DNA of 64,000 nt from Parahaliea aestuarii (GCF_008064635.1 NZ_VRYZ01000002.1:248001-312000), one strand, 5' to 3'. Shown: positions 52,639-62,528, counted from the first letter of the stretch. Numbers and translations are program-made. Notes: generated by a model not told the origin, from the sequence alone.

Positions 52639-53415
52639 ATGGCAGTGGTGTCGACATCGGCGCAACACGCGCTCGAGCAGGACGAAGTACAGGGCCTGGC
52701 CGAAGCAGTGGCCGCTGTGGGCAAGCGCATCGGTCTGCCCTATATCGCCGCCAGCGCCGACATCTCCAGCCCCCACCCGCTGCTCGACCGCGAGGGCCGC
52801 CCCCTGGCGGAGTCGCTCTTTCGCTGGCTGGATCCGGAGCTGCGCTACTGGGAAGACCCCGGCTTTGCCCTGCGCCTCGCCATCATCCAGGCCTGCCGCG
52901 TCTGTGCGGAGCCCTTCTACCTGCAGCGGGGCCAGCTTGCCAGCTGGCGCCACAACGGTGCACTTGAAGCGGTTAACGAACAGGAGACCTTCGATGGCTT
53001 CGGGGTGGAGGCCGCCATCCTGGTGCCCTGCCATCTCCCCGGTGGGGTCATCGGCTTGATCGCATGGGCCAGTGCGGACGCGAAACTGCCCGTGGCGGAG
53101 ATTTTCCAGCAACACGCCAGCGAACTGCTGACCCTGACCCTCACTTTTCTGTCGAGCTACCGCGACTGCAGCACCCGGGCCCGGATGGAAGCGCCGCCGC
53201 GACTGACGCCGCGAGAGATCCAGTGTCTGAAGTGGGCGGCGCTGGGCAAGACCGATGCCGAGGTGGCCCTGATCATGGACATCTCTCTGCCGACGGTGCG
53301 CTTCCACATCACCAATGCGGCACGCAAACTGGCGGTATCGGGCCGCTCCCAGGCCCTGTACCGGGCCGCCATGCTGGGCTACATCGGCGCCGCGGCGGGG
53401 CCTGCGCGCAGCTGA
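52639..53415 (+). CDS. LuxR-family transcriptional regulator with divergent sensor domain
   Basis: 258 residues from the ATG at 52639 (MAVVSTSAQHALEQDE). C-terminal HTH: LTPREIQCLKWAALGKTDAEVALIMDISLPTVRFHITNAARKLAV in pieces. The N-terminal ~180 residues have the outline of an autoinducer-binding domain (FDGFGVEAAILVPCHLPGGVIGLIAWAS), but the pocket pattern (Trp/Tyr/Asp of LuxR/TraR) is not clear, and no LuxI-type synthase is present, so it would be a solo regulator that may sense something other than a homoserine lactone. It lies 152 bases after the TonB receptor. Confidence 0.85.
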   Translation: MAVVSTSAQHALEQDEVQGLAEAVAAVGKRIGLPYIAASADISSPHPLLDREGRPLAESLFRWLDPELRYWEDPGFALRLAIIQACRVCAEPFYLQRGQLASWRHNGALEAVNEQETFDGFGVEAAILVPCHLPGGVIGLIAWASADAKLPVAEIFQQHASELLTLTLTFLSSYRDCSTRARMEAPPRLTPREIQCLKWAALGKTDAEVALIMDISLPTVRFHITNAARKLAVSGRSQALYRAAMLGYIGAAAGPARS

Positions 53416-53445
53416 TTGCCCACTTTAACAAGCTGTCGTTATAAA
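53416..53445 (+). promoter_or_regulatory. Candidate sigma-70 promoter for rmf
   Basis: TTGCCC at 53416 and TATAAA at 53440 are 18 bases apart, just after the LuxR-type stop. The leader to the rmf ATG would be about 225 bases. Good match in otherwise G+C-rich DNA. Confidence 0.5.
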
Positions 53446-53674
53446 AAGGCCGCTCTTATGTTCCAAAACGTTAGTCGACACCCTGCCGCCGCTCTGTTTT
53501 CATGAGACTGTGCCTGCGGGCACCACTTCCGGGTATTGCCGTGCGTTTCTGCGTCGATACCCACATAGACAACTCGCTACAGACAACTGGAGCACTTATC
53601 TTTCGCCGTCCGTACCCCCACAGGTGCGTAGCCATCCCCTCGGCGCAAGAAAGGTTCCAACGGAGGCATCCTCT

Positions 53675-53878
53675 ATGAGAAGACAGAAGCGCGACATGAA
53701 CACCCGGGCATTTGATCGCGGCTACCAGGTCGGACTCTCCGGCCGCAGCATCGACTACTGCCCCCACGCCAACGAGGAGCATCGACAGAACTGGGTCTCG
53801 GGATGGCGCGAAGGTCGCTCCGATCACTGGGACGGGCTGACCGGCGTTTCCGGCGTACACAAACTTCGCGCTCTGTAA
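53675..53878 (+). CDS. rmf: Ribosome modulation factor
   Basis: 67 residues, ATG at 53675 with CGGAGG 8 bases before it. MRRQKRDMNTRAFDRGYQVGLSGRS and WVSGWREGRSDHWDGLTGVSGVHKL match RMF, which binds the 30S subunit in stationary phase and makes 70S ribosomes form inactive 100S dimers. It is one of the longer RMF forms, with the TGVSGVHKL tail found in Pseudomonas and relatives. A strong terminator follows. The ~225-base leader would fit post-transcriptional control, which is typical of this gene. Confidence 0.95.
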   Translation: MRRQKRDMNTRAFDRGYQVGLSGRSIDYCPHANEEHRQNWVSGWREGRSDHWDGLTGVSGVHKLRAL

Positions 53879-53907
53879 CCACAGAGACACTCACAACACT
53901 ACAACTG

Positions 53908-53936
53908 GGCCGGCATTTGCCGGCCTCTTTTTTCTC
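53908..53936 (+). terminator. Rho-independent terminator of rmf
   Basis: GGCCGGCA-TT-TGCCGGCC followed by TCTTTTTTCTC, 29 bases after the rmf stop. Clear intrinsic form. Confidence 0.92.
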
Positions 53937-53985
53937 TTGGGCGCACTGCTGCCGCGCGCACTACACGCTCTCTCGGTAGCGAGCT

Positions 53986-56900
53986 TCAATTCCGCAGCGA
54001 ACTCTGCGCCAGGTCCAGCAACTCCCGGTTGGCCACCGCGAACATGGCGAAGTCCGGGGAATTGGTGCCGTGCAGTTCCGCCAGCATCTCCCGCCAGCGC
54101 TTGAGCAGGGTCGCCTCCTGCCGCGCCCACTGCTTATAGCAACTCTCCAGGTCGCCTTCCGCACCCCAGTGGCGCAGAGCGCCCACCGCGAGTGTGCGCT
54201 GCTGCCACTCCAGGTCTTCCAGGTAAGTGTCCCGGGCCAGGGCCTGCCACTCGTTGTCCACCTTGCTGGCGAGAATCTGGCCGCTGAACCAGTCCAGTTC
54301 CAGCTTGTCGCCCAGGTAGTAGTAGAGCTGGGCCACCTGCTCCAGTGAGGATCCCGTTTCACGGCTGGCCTGAATGATCCCCAGCGTGGTGTAGGCCAGC
54401 ACTGCACTGGCCACCCGTCTGGCCAGGACCTCGCCGACGCCGGCGCCGGTGTAGTGCTTCTCCAGCGTGCTGTAGTGCTCGCGCAGGCGGCCGCGCAGCA
54501 GTTCCGGCACCAGTTCCCGCAATTGCAGCACGCCCTCGCCGAACTCGGCGATGCACTGGGTGGGGGCCAGTTCGTGGCGGCGGTTGCGCAGCAGCCAGCG
54601 CACCGCCCGGCGCACCAGGCGAATCAGGTTCAGCATCATCTCCATCTGCACCCGGGCTTCAACCTTGTGGTCGAGGGCCTCAATCTCCTCCCACAGCTCG
54701 CCGATGCCGTACACGTCCATTACGGTGGTATAGGCTCGGGCGACATCCGCCACCGGCGCGCCGGTGGCCTTGCGCTGGCGCTGCACAAAGGTCAGCCCCA
54801 TGCGGTTGACAATGTCATTGGCGATCTGGGTACACATGATTTCCCGGTGCAGGCGGTGCACCTTGAGTTCATCGCCGTAGCTCGCCACCAGTTGCGCCGG
54901 GAAGGCGGTGATGGCCTGCAGCGCCAGGCGCGGGTCCTTGCCAAGGTCGGACTCGATCAACTCTTCCTTGAGCATGGCCTTGCTGTAGGACACAAGAATT
55001 GCCAGCTCGGGACGGGTCAGGCCCTTGCCCTGCACGCGCCGCTCCGCCAACTCCTCGTCGGAGGGCAGAAATTCCAGTTCGCGGTTGAGGCGGCCGCGGG
55101 ATTCGAGATCGACAATAAAGCGCTGGTACTCGCCGTTGCGCTCCGGTGCCTGATACTCCGCCAGGCTGATAGCCTGTACCTGGCGGTAGTTGTTTTCCAG
55201 CACCAGTTCCGCCACCGCTTCGGTCATCCCCTCGAGCAGCTGGTTGCGGTGCTTGCCGGTCAGGTCCCCGCGCGCCACGATGGCGTTGAGGAGGATCTTG
55301 ATATTCACTTCGTGGTCGGAGCAGTCCACCCCGCCGGCGTTGTCGATGAAATCGGTATTGGAGCGACCGCCGTGCAGGCAGTATTCCACCCGCGCCAGCT
55401 GGCTCATGCCGAGGTTGCCGCCTTCGCCGATCACCTTGCAGCGCAGTTCATTGGCGTTGACCCGCAACGCGTCGTTGGATTTGTCGCCGACGTCGGTATG
55501 GGATTCCAGCGAAGACTTCACATACGTGCCGATGCCACCGTTCCACAGCAGGTCCACTTCGGCCCTGAGAATGCGGGAAATCAGTTCGTTGGGAGTCAGC
55601 CGGCTGTCACTGATACCGAAGCGCTGCTGCATCTCCGGCGAGATGGTGATGGACTTGGCACTGCGATTGAATATACCGCCGCCGGCTGAGATCAGGCCAG
55701 TGTCGTAGTCAGCCCAACTGGAACGGGGCAGCTCGAACAGGCGCTTGCGTTCGGCGAAGCTGCTGGCGGCCTCCGGTTCCGGATCGATGAAGATATGCTG
55801 GTGGTTGAAGGCCGCTACCAGACGGATATGCTCGGACAACAGCATGCCGTTGCCAAACACATCCCCGCCCATGTCGCCGATGCCGACGACGGTAAAGTCG
55901 CTGCGCTGTACGTCTACCCCTATTTCGCGGAAGTGGCGCTGCACCGACACCCAGGCACCGCGGGCGGTGATGCCCATCTTCTTGTGGTCGTAGCCGGCGC
56001 TGCCACCGGAGGCAAAGGCATCACCGAGCCAGAAGCCGTACTCATCGGAGAGGCCGTTGGCGATATCGGAAAAGGTGGCGGTGCCCTTGTCCGCAGCGAC
56101 CACCAGATAGGGGTCTTCCTCGTCCTTGCACACCACCTGGAGCGGGCGCCGGATGTCGCTTTCCACCCGGTTGTCAGTGATATCCAGCAGGCCGCGTATG
56201 AAGAGCTTGTAGCATTCAATCCCTTCCGCCTGGACTTCGTCGCGATTCATGTCGGCTGTCAGGTTCTTGGCCACAAAACCGCCCTTGGCCCCCACCGGAA
56301 CAATCACGGCGTTCTTCACCTGCTGAGCCTTCACCAGCCCCAGCACCTCGGTGCGGAAGTCCTCGAGGCGGTCGGACCAGCGCAGTCCGCCCCGGGCCAC
56401 CTTGCCTCCGCGCAGGTGTACCCCTTCCACCCGTGGCGAGTAGACGAAGATCTCGTACATCGGCACCGGTTGCGGTACTTCCGGAATCTGGCGGGGGTCG
56501 AACTTGAAAGAGAAGTACGGTTTCAGTTCGCCGTTGTCGCCCTGCTGGAAGAAGTTGGTGCGCAGGGTCGCTTTGATCACGGTAATGAACTGACGCATGA
56601 TGCGGTCTTCACCGAGGTTTTCCACCTGCTCCAGGGAATCGAGGATGCGCTGTTCTACCGCCTGTTCGCGCTGGGCACGCCAGTCCTCGTCGCCGTCGAA
56701 TACCGGAGAGAAGCGGGTCAGGAACAGCTCCACCAGGCCCGCCGTAATGTGCAGGTGGTTGGCCATGGTTTCAGCGATATAGTCCACGCTGTAGGGGAAC
56801 TGCAGCTGGCGCAGGTAGCGGGCGTAGGCCCTGAGCAGGGCGATCTCGCGCCAGCTCAGGCGGGTGCCCAGCAACAGGCGGTTGAAGGAGTCGTTTTCCG

Positions 56901-58836
56901 CCTCGCCGAACCAGATACGGGAGAAGGCATCTTCGAATTCGTCCCGCACCTGCTCCAGGTCGATGTTGTTGGACAGGGAATAAATCAGGCTGAACTCCTG
57001 AATCCAGTAGCGCTCGCCGTCGGCGGCGCGCACCCCGTAGGGGCGCTCCGAAACGACCCGCAGCCCCAGGTTTTCCAGGATCGGCAGGATGTCGGACAGC
57101 GGCAGGGAATCGCCCCGGTGATACAGTCGCAGCCGCAACTGGTCGTCGTCTTCCTCCAGCAGCCGGTACAGGCGCATGGCCAGTTCGCGCTGTGTGCCCA
57201 GGCTCAGCAGGTTGTGTATGTCCATCACCGCCACGCGGGCATCGAAGTCGTCGCGATAGCCGGGCGGAAAGCCGATACCGAGGTTGCGCGCGTAGTGCTC
57301 GCCCTGCTCCTCACCGAACTCCTCGATCAGGCGCATCCGCAGGCGGTCTTCCCAGGCCAGTGTGGCTTGCACAATCTGCTCCTCGATTTCATTGACGTCG
57401 TAGTGGCGCTCGGCACTGGGATCAACCCGCAGCACGAAATGGCAGCGCACCAGTATGGATTCCGAAAAGTGGGTGGTGAACTCGGATTCCTCGGCCCCGA
57501 AGGCGCGGGTGAGAATGCCCTGCATGGTCACCCGCTGTTCGGTGGTATAGCGATCCCGCGGCATGTAGACCAGACAGTTCACGAACTTGCCGTGAGCGTC
57601 CTCGCGCACGAACAGGCGGGTCAGGCGCCGCTCCTGGATGCGATTCACCGCCATCACGGTGTTGTAGAGCTCGAGAATGCTGGACTGGAACAGCTCGTCG
57701 CGGGGAAACAGCTCCAGTACCCGGGCCAGTTCGCGGCCGTCGTGTTCGCCGTCGTCGAGGCCCGACAGCGCCACCACCTGCTCCACTTTGCGACGCAGGA
57801 TGGGAATCAGTGCCGGATTCATGGTGTAGACCGTCGAGGTAAACAGACCGATAAAACGGTGCTGCCCCACCACCTCTCCGGCGGCGTCAAAGACCTTGAT
57901 TTCCACGTAGTCCGGGTAGGCCAGCCGGTGAATGCGCGAGCGCACCCGCGACTTGGCAAAGCTGAGCTGGCGCCGCTGCAACTCATCTGCCGGCATGGCG
58001 TTGAGGTCGGCGGCGAGGTCCCGCGCGCCACTGCTGCTGCGCGCACTGAGAAGACCGAGGCTGCGGCGGCTGTCCACCGTCACCGCAAACTGGGAGCCGC
58101 TGCGCTCCACCGTCAGGTATTCGTAGCCGAGGAAGGTCATGTGATCCTCGCGCAGCCACTGGCAGAATGCAGCGGCCTCGGCGCGATAGTCGGCATCCAC
58201 ACAGGTGCTGTCGTCGATAACCGCCGCTGCCTCGGTCAGGCGCTCGCGCATGACGGGGAAGTCCTCCACCACCAGTGCCACATCGGCCATGACACTCTCC
58301 AGGGTGGTGCGCAGTTCCTCCAGTTCGGCGATATCCGAGTGGCGGCCGATCTCGAAATAGAGCAGACTCTCGCGAGACAGTCCCTCATCGGCGCTGTCCT
58401 CGCTGTCGTCGTCCAGTACAGCCTGCAGCGTGCCGTCGCTGTCGCGACGGGTGACCAGGTTACAACTGGCGAGGGCGTGGATGCGGATATTGCGCTGGTT
58501 CAGCTCGCCCCTGACCGATGCGGTACAGAAAGGCATGTCCCGGCACAGCACCGCCACCACCGTGTACTTGCTTTCCCAGCCATGGCCCTGCAACTGCGGA
58601 TTGAATATGCGCACCTTGGCTGCGGGAGCCTGCCAGTTTTCCATGAAACGCAACAGACCGTAGAGGCAACCGTAGAGATTCTCCACCGAGCGACCGCGCA
58701 TGTCTTCGGCAGGAAAACGCGAGAGGAAGGCGGCCGCCAGATTGTGCAGGGACTGGAGATCCTCCGCGTCACCGCGTTTGTCGATTCGTTGTGCCAGCTC
58801 TTCAAGCAGGCTGTTTTTCAATGCATCCCAGGCCAT
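53986..58836 (-). CDS. gdhB: NAD-specific glutamate dehydrogenase, 180-kDa type
   Basis: 1616 residues, the length of the large NAD-GDHs of proteobacteria (about 1600-1620). Converts glutamate to 2-oxoglutarate and ammonia for catabolism. N-terminal ACT-like and helical regulatory domains occupy about 1-700; the catalytic core has GGKVARGGLRWSDRLEDFRTEVLGLVKAQQVKNAVIVPVGAKGG in parts (substrate Lys and the RWSDR motif) and the dinucleotide fold GIGDMGGDVFGNGML; then a C-terminal helical domain. The RxxKNAVIVPxGAKGGF region is diagnostic. ATG at 58836. Convergent with rmf and divergent from moxR; no amino-acid transporter is linked. Confidence 0.96.
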   Translation of the reverse strand: MAWDALKNSLLEELAQRIDKRGDAEDLQSLHNLAAAFLSRFPAEDMRGRSVENLYGCLYGLLRFMENWQAPAAKVRIFNPQLQGHGWESKYTVVAVLCRDMPFCTASVRGELNQRNIRIHALASCNLVTRRDSDGTLQAVLDDDSEDSADEGLSRESLLYFEIGRHSDIAELEELRTTLESVMADVALVVEDFPVMRERLTEAAAVIDDSTCVDADYRAEAAAFCQWLREDHMTFLGYEYLTVERSGSQFAVTVDSRRSLGLLSARSSSGARDLAADLNAMPADELQRRQLSFAKSRVRSRIHRLAYPDYVEIKVFDAAGEVVGQHRFIGLFTSTVYTMNPALIPILRRKVEQVVALSGLDDGEHDGRELARVLELFPRDELFQSSILELYNTVMAVNRIQERRLTRLFVREDAHGKFVNCLVYMPRDRYTTEQRVTMQGILTRAFGAEESEFTTHFSESILVRCHFVLRVDPSAERHYDVNEIEEQIVQATLAWEDRLRMRLIEEFGEEQGEHYARNLGIGFPPGYRDDFDARVAVMDIHNLLSLGTQRELAMRLYRLLEEDDDQLRLRLYHRGDSLPLSDILPILENLGLRVVSERPYGVRAADGERYWIQEFSLIYSLSNNIDLEQVRDEFEDAFSRIWFGEAENDSFNRLLLGTRLSWREIALLRAYARYLRQLQFPYSVDYIAETMANHLHITAGLVELFLTRFSPVFDGDEDWRAQREQAVEQRILDSLEQVENLGEDRIMRQFITVIKATLRTNFFQQGDNGELKPYFSFKFDPRQIPEVPQPVPMYEIFVYSPRVEGVHLRGGKVARGGLRWSDRLEDFRTEVLGLVKAQQVKNAVIVPVGAKGGFVAKNLTADMNRDEVQAEGIECYKLFIRGLLDITDNRVESDIRRPLQVVCKDEEDPYLVVAADKGTATFSDIANGLSDEYGFWLGDAFASGGSAGYDHKKMGITARGAWVSVQRHFREIGVDVQRSDFTVVGIGDMGGDVFGNGMLLSEHIRLVAAFNHQHIFIDPEPEAASSFAERKRLFELPRSSWADYDTGLISAGGGIFNRSAKSITISPEMQQRFGISDSRLTPNELISRILRAEVDLLWNGGIGTYVKSSLESHTDVGDKSNDALRVNANELRCKVIGEGGNLGMSQLARVEYCLHGGRSNTDFIDNAGGVDCSDHEVNIKILLNAIVARGDLTGKHRNQLLEGMTEAVAELVLENNYRQVQAISLAEYQAPERNGEYQRFIVDLESRGRLNRELEFLPSDEELAERRVQGKGLTRPELAILVSYSKAMLKEELIESDLGKDPRLALQAITAFPAQLVASYGDELKVHRLHREIMCTQIANDIVNRMGLTFVQRQRKATGAPVADVARAYTTVMDVYGIGELWEEIEALDHKVEARVQMEMMLNLIRLVRRAVRWLLRNRRHELAPTQCIAEFGEGVLQLRELVPELLRGRLREHYSTLEKHYTGAGVGEVLARRVASAVLAYTTLGIIQASRETGSSLEQVAQLYYYLGDKLELDWFSGQILASKVDNEWQALARDTYLEDLEWQQRTLAVGALRHWGAEGDLESCYKQWARQEATLLKRWREMLAELHGTNSPDFAMFAVANRELLDLAQSSLRN

Positions 58837-58995
58837 CGGATTCTTGCGGACTCCACTTTTATGGCGAAAAAACAGGGCCTTTGGCGGCCTCGATATTTGC
58901 CGCTTAGTCTAGTTCAATTACCTGGCCCTGACGTTAGTTACGACTGGAACTTTTACACAGGGCGCCAGTCAGAGGCACAGTCCCGGGCGCACTGT

Positions 58996-59024
58996 TTGGC
59001 CTGCGCCGGGGCATTCGCTAGAAT
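58996..59024 (+). promoter_or_regulatory. Candidate sigma-70 promoter for the moxR/bat operon
   Basis: TTGGCC at 58996 and TAGAAT at 59019 are 17 bases apart, 82 bases before the moxR GTG. Four of six and five of six matches. Confidence 0.5.
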
Positions 59025-59105
59025 CCGGCGCTTGTCCGAAGTGCATTCGGGCGCGACCACTGTACACAAACGCATCGCAACAGCATTCAATCGACAGGAG
59101 ACCGC

Positions 59106-60062
59106 GTGGCAAGCGCAGAGCTAAGAGCACTGGAAAACTGGCTCAGCCAGCAGATCATCGGCCAGGCCCACCTGGTACAACGCCTCATTATTGCCCTGCT
59201 GGCCGACGGCCACCTGCTGGTAGAAGGCGCGCCGGGGCTGGCCAAGACCCGCGCCATCAAGTCCCTTGCCGACGGCATCGAGGGCAGCTTTCACCGGGTG
59301 CAGTTCACTCCCGACCTGTTGCCCGGCGACGTCACCGGTACCGAAATCTACCGGCCCCAGGAGGGCAGCTTCCACTTCCAGCCGGGCCCGGTGTTCCACA
59401 ACCTGGTACTGGCCGACGAGGTGAACCGGGCACCGGCCAAGGTGCAGTCCGCCCTGCTCGAGGCGATGGCTGAGCGCCAGGTCAGTGTCGGCAGCAAGAC
59501 CTATCCCCTGCCGGACCTGTTCCTGGTCATGGCGACCCAGAACCCGATTGAACAGGAAGGCACCTACCCCCTTCCCGAAGCCCAGCTCGACCGCTTCCTG
59601 CTGCACGTCAAGGTCGGCTACCCCGACGCCCGGGCCGAGCGCGACATCCTGCGCCTGACCCGCGCCGAGGCCGCCCACAGCAGCAGCGAACCGCCGCCGC
59701 CCCTGTCCCAGCAAGCAGTGTTCGAGGCGCGCCGGGAAGTCCTCAACCTGCACATGGCGGAGGCCGTCGAGGAGTACATCGTGCAACTGGTCATCGCCAC
59801 CCGCGAGCCGGGGCACTACTCCAGTGAGCTGGCGGGCTGGATCGAATTTGGCGGCAGCCCGCGGGCCACCATCGCCATCGATCGCTGCGCGCGCGCCCAC
59901 GCCTGGCTGGAGGGGCGCGACTTTGTGTCCCCGGAGGACGTCCAGGCGGTCGCCGCCGATGTGCTGCGCCACCGACTGCTGTTGAGCTTCGAAGCGGAGG
60001 CCGGCGGTGTCACCACCGACACAGTCATTCGCGAGTTGCTGAACCGGGTGCCGGTGGCCTGA
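59106..60062 (+). CDS. moxR: MoxR-family AAA+ ATPase
   Basis: 318 residues from a GTG with ACAGGAGA ahead. Walker A GAPGLAKT at about 41-48, Walker B LADEVNRAP, sensor-1 ATQNPIEQEGTYPLPEAQLDRF, and sensor-2 region with SPRATIAIDRCARA. MoxR ATPases act as chaperones that insert metal or assemble VWA-domain complexes, and this one stands first in a set with DUF58 and Bat proteins. The operon continues with no gap larger than ten bases. Confidence 0.95.
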   Translation: MASAELRALENWLSQQIIGQAHLVQRLIIALLADGHLLVEGAPGLAKTRAIKSLADGIEGSFHRVQFTPDLLPGDVTGTEIYRPQEGSFHFQPGPVFHNLVLADEVNRAPAKVQSALLEAMAERQVSVGSKTYPLPDLFLVMATQNPIEQEGTYPLPEAQLDRFLLHVKVGYPDARAERDILRLTRAEAAHSSSEPPPPLSQQAVFEARREVLNLHMAEAVEEYIVQLVIATREPGHYSSELAGWIEFGGSPRATIAIDRCARAHAWLEGRDFVSPEDVQAVAADVLRHRLLLSFEAEAGGVTTDTVIRELLNRVPVA

Positions 60063-60072
60063 GCCGGAAAGC

Positions 60073-61014
60073 ATGTCGCAACGCGCACTGCAATTACCCC
60101 CCCGCGGCGCCTACTGTGAACTGGCGGAGCTGATCGGCCTGCGCCTGCTGGGCAGCCAGCTCGACCTCGGCAGGCGCAAGCGCGCCCTGAACCAGCTCAC
60201 CGGGCCCAACAAGTCTAGCTTCCGCGGCCGCGGTATCGATTTTGAGGAAGTGCGAGGCTACCAGGCGGGGGATGACATTCGCAGTATCGACTGGCGGGTT
60301 ACCGCGCGCACCGGCAGCGCCCACACCAAACTGTTCCGGGAGGAGCGCGAGCGCCCGGTGCTGATCGCGGTGGACCAGCGCAACAGCCTGTTCTTCGGGT
60401 CGCGGCACTGTTTCAAGTCGGTACTGGCGGCCCACCTTGCCAGCCTGCTGGCCTGGAGCGCCCTGGACAAGGGCGACCGCGTCGGCGCCCTGCTGTTCAA
60501 CGGCGTGGAGCACCGGGAAATCCGCCCCCGCCGCAGCCGCCGCAATGTACTGGCCATCCTGTCCGCCCTGGCCGACTACAACCACCGTCTGCCGCTCCAG
60601 GCCAGCGCCAGTGGCGGCAGCTTCAGCGATATGCTGGGGCACCTGCGACGGGTGGCGCGCCCCGGCAGCAGCATCTACCTGATCAGCGACTTTCACAACG
60701 CCACCCGCGATGGCGCCAGCGAGCATCTCTACCAGTTGGCCCGTCACTGCGAGATTACCGCGCTGGCCTGCCACGATCCGCTGGAACTGAACCTGCCCCG
60801 CGCTGGCGTTTACGCCGTGACCGATGGCGAACAGACGGTCCAGCTCAGCACAGGTGACAGGCACTTGCGCCGCGAGTACACCAAGCGGGCGCTTACAGAA
60901 GCCGAACAGTGGAGTCTGGAACTACAACGTCTGGGCATCCCGCTATTGGCATTCTCTACCACCAGGGCCCCCTTTCCAGTACTGCAGAACTACTACGTCG
61001 CGGGTAAACACTGA
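60073..61014 (+). CDS. DUF58-domain protein
   Basis: 313 residues, soluble. DUF58 core at about 50-260: FRGRGIDFEEVRGYQAGDDIRSIDWRVTARTGSAHTKLFREERERPVLIAVDQRNSLFFGS in sections, with a VWA-like fold in the second half (SIYLISDFHNATRD). It works with MoxR, perhaps holding the VWA partners. Follows moxR by 10 bases. Confidence 0.93.
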   Translation: MSQRALQLPPRGAYCELAELIGLRLLGSQLDLGRRKRALNQLTGPNKSSFRGRGIDFEEVRGYQAGDDIRSIDWRVTARTGSAHTKLFREERERPVLIAVDQRNSLFFGSRHCFKSVLAAHLASLLAWSALDKGDRVGALLFNGVEHREIRPRRSRRNVLAILSALADYNHRLPLQASASGGSFSDMLGHLRRVARPGSSIYLISDFHNATRDGASEHLYQLARHCEITALACHDPLELNLPRAGVYAVTDGEQTVQLSTGDRHLRREYTKRALTEAEQWSLELQRLGIPLLAFSTTRAPFPVLQNYYVAGKH

Positions 61015-61494
61015 ATGCAGGCGACTGATCCACTGGCCAATCTGCAGCCCCTGCGCACACCGGCCGAGCCCGGCTGGTGGCCCCCGGCGCCCGGCTGGTG
61101 GCTACTGGCGGGATTGTGTCTATTGCTGCTGGCGCTGGCTGCCTGGCAAATCTGGCGTCGTCACCGGCGCCGCCGCTATCGCCGCCAGGCGCTGGCGGAA
61201 TTGTCACGTTTACAGTCCACCTGGCCCGCCGACGACGACAGCGGCTTCAGCGCCCAGTGCAACCGCCTGTTGAAGGCCGTGGCCCTGCGCAGTTTTCCGC
61301 GCACGGAAGTGGCGGCCCTTAGCGGAGAGCGCTGGCGCGAGTTTCTCAATGGCAGCATCAAGGGGGTGCAAGGTGAGTTGTTCCCGGCAAGCTTCAGCGC
61401 AAGCCACTATCGCCCCGCTGTCGAACCAGTGGCGCGGGATGCAATCTATCAAAGTTGCCAGCTGTGGATACGCAAGCACGAGGCCAGCCTGTGA
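61015..61494 (+). CDS. DUF4381-domain membrane protein
   Basis: 159 residues. LRTPAEPGWWPPAPGWWLLAGLCLLLLALAAWQIW is the proline/Trp segment and single membrane helix typical of DUF4381; the cytoplasmic part has FSAQCNRLLKAVALRSFPRTEVAALSGERWREFLN. It starts at the base after the DUF58 stop and its stop overlaps the next GTG, so all are tightly coupled. No separate activity is known. Confidence 0.92.
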   Translation: MQATDPLANLQPLRTPAEPGWWPPAPGWWLLAGLCLLLLALAAWQIWRRHRRRRYRRQALAELSRLQSTWPADDDSGFSAQCNRLLKAVALRSFPRTEVAALSGERWREFLNGSIKGVQGELFPASFSASHYRPAVEPVARDAIYQSCQLWIRKHEASL

Positions 61495-62528
61495 TTGAAT
61501 GGCAATGGCCCTGGATGCTACTCCTTCTGCCCCTGCCCTGGCTGGCCCGGCGCTTGCTGCCAAGACTCGATAGTCAGCAAATCGCCTTAAGTACGCCCTT
61601 TTTCGACCAATGGCAGGATCTGGGCGCAAAGGGTACGGCACCCAGCGGGCGCAACTGGCCATTGCTGGCCTGCCTCTACCTGCTGTGGCTGCTGCTGTTA
61701 CTGGCGGCCGCCCGTCCGCAGTGGATTGGCGAGGCTATCGAATTACCCAACAGCGGCCGCGACCTGATGCTGGCCGTGGACATTTCCGGCAGTATGCGCA
61801 TGGAAGACATGATTGTCGGCCAGCGCCAGTTGCGCCGTATCGACGCGGTAAAAGCGGTTGGGGCCGACTTTATCGTCCGCCGCGAGGGGGATCGCCTGGG
61901 GCTGATCCTGTTTGGCAGCCGCGCCTATGTGCAGTCTCCCCTCAGTTTTGACACCGCGACGGTCAGCGGCTTCCTGGCAGAGGCGCAGATCGGTTTCGCC
62001 GGCCAGGAAACCGCCATCGGCGACGCCATCGGCCTCGCCGTCAAGCGCCTGAAAGAGCGCCCCGCCGAAAGCCGCGTGCTGATCCTGCTCACCGACGGCC
62101 AGGACACCGCCAGTTCAGTGCAACCCCTGGATGCCGCCCGCCTGGCACGGGATCTGGGCATCAGGATCTACACCATCGGCATTGGCGCCGACCGCTTGAC
62201 CCTGCCGGGTCTGTTTGGCTCCAGCTTTGGCAGCCGCCAGGTAAACCCCTCGGCAGAGCTGGACGAGGACAGTCTGAAACAAATGGCCGAACTCAGCGGT
62301 GGCCGCTACTTTCGTGCCCGCGACCCCCAGGAACTGGTGGGGATCTACCAGATCCTCGACCAACTGGAACCGGTGGAGCAGGACGCCACTACCTACCGCC
62401 CGCGCCAGGCCCTCGGCCACTGGCCACTGGCCGGCGCTGTCCTGCTGAGCTTCCTGCTGGCACTTTGGCACTGCCGGCGCCAGGGCCTGTTCCAGCGTAC
62501 CACGGCAAACAGCGAGGCCGCCGCGTGA
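61491..62528 (+). CDS. BatA-like VWA-domain membrane protein
   Basis: 345 residues from a GTG overlapping the previous stop by four bases. Two helices near the N-terminus (WMLLLLPLPWLARRLL; LACLYLLWLLLLLAAARP), VWA domain with MIDAS DISGSMR and the second MIDAS loop LLTDGQDTASS, and a final helix (GAVLLSFLLALWHC). Part of the MoxR-linked Bat complex described for oxygen and stress tolerance in Bacteroides and others. Its stop overlaps the next GTG. Confidence 0.92.
   Translation: MIEWQWPWMLLLLPLPWLARRLLPRLDSQQIALSTPFFDQWQDLGAKGTAPSGRNWPLLACLYLLWLLLLLAAARPQWIGEAIELPNSGRDLMLAVDISGSMRMEDMIVGQRQLRRIDAVKAVGADFIVRREGDRLGLILFGSRAYVQSPLSFDTATVSGFLAEAQIGFAGQETAIGDAIGLAVKRLKERPAESRVLILLTDGQDTASSVQPLDAARLARDLGIRIYTIGIGADRLTLPGLFGSSFGSRQVNPSAELDEDSLKQMAELSGGRYFRARDPQELVGIYQILDQLEPVEQDATTYRPRQALGHWPLAGAVLLSFLLALWHCRRQGLFQRTTANSEAAA

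Noticed and set aside
55795-59124. A 1109-codon open frame on the plus strand
   Set aside because: Antisense of the NAD-glutamate dehydrogenase, which has full family length and motifs.
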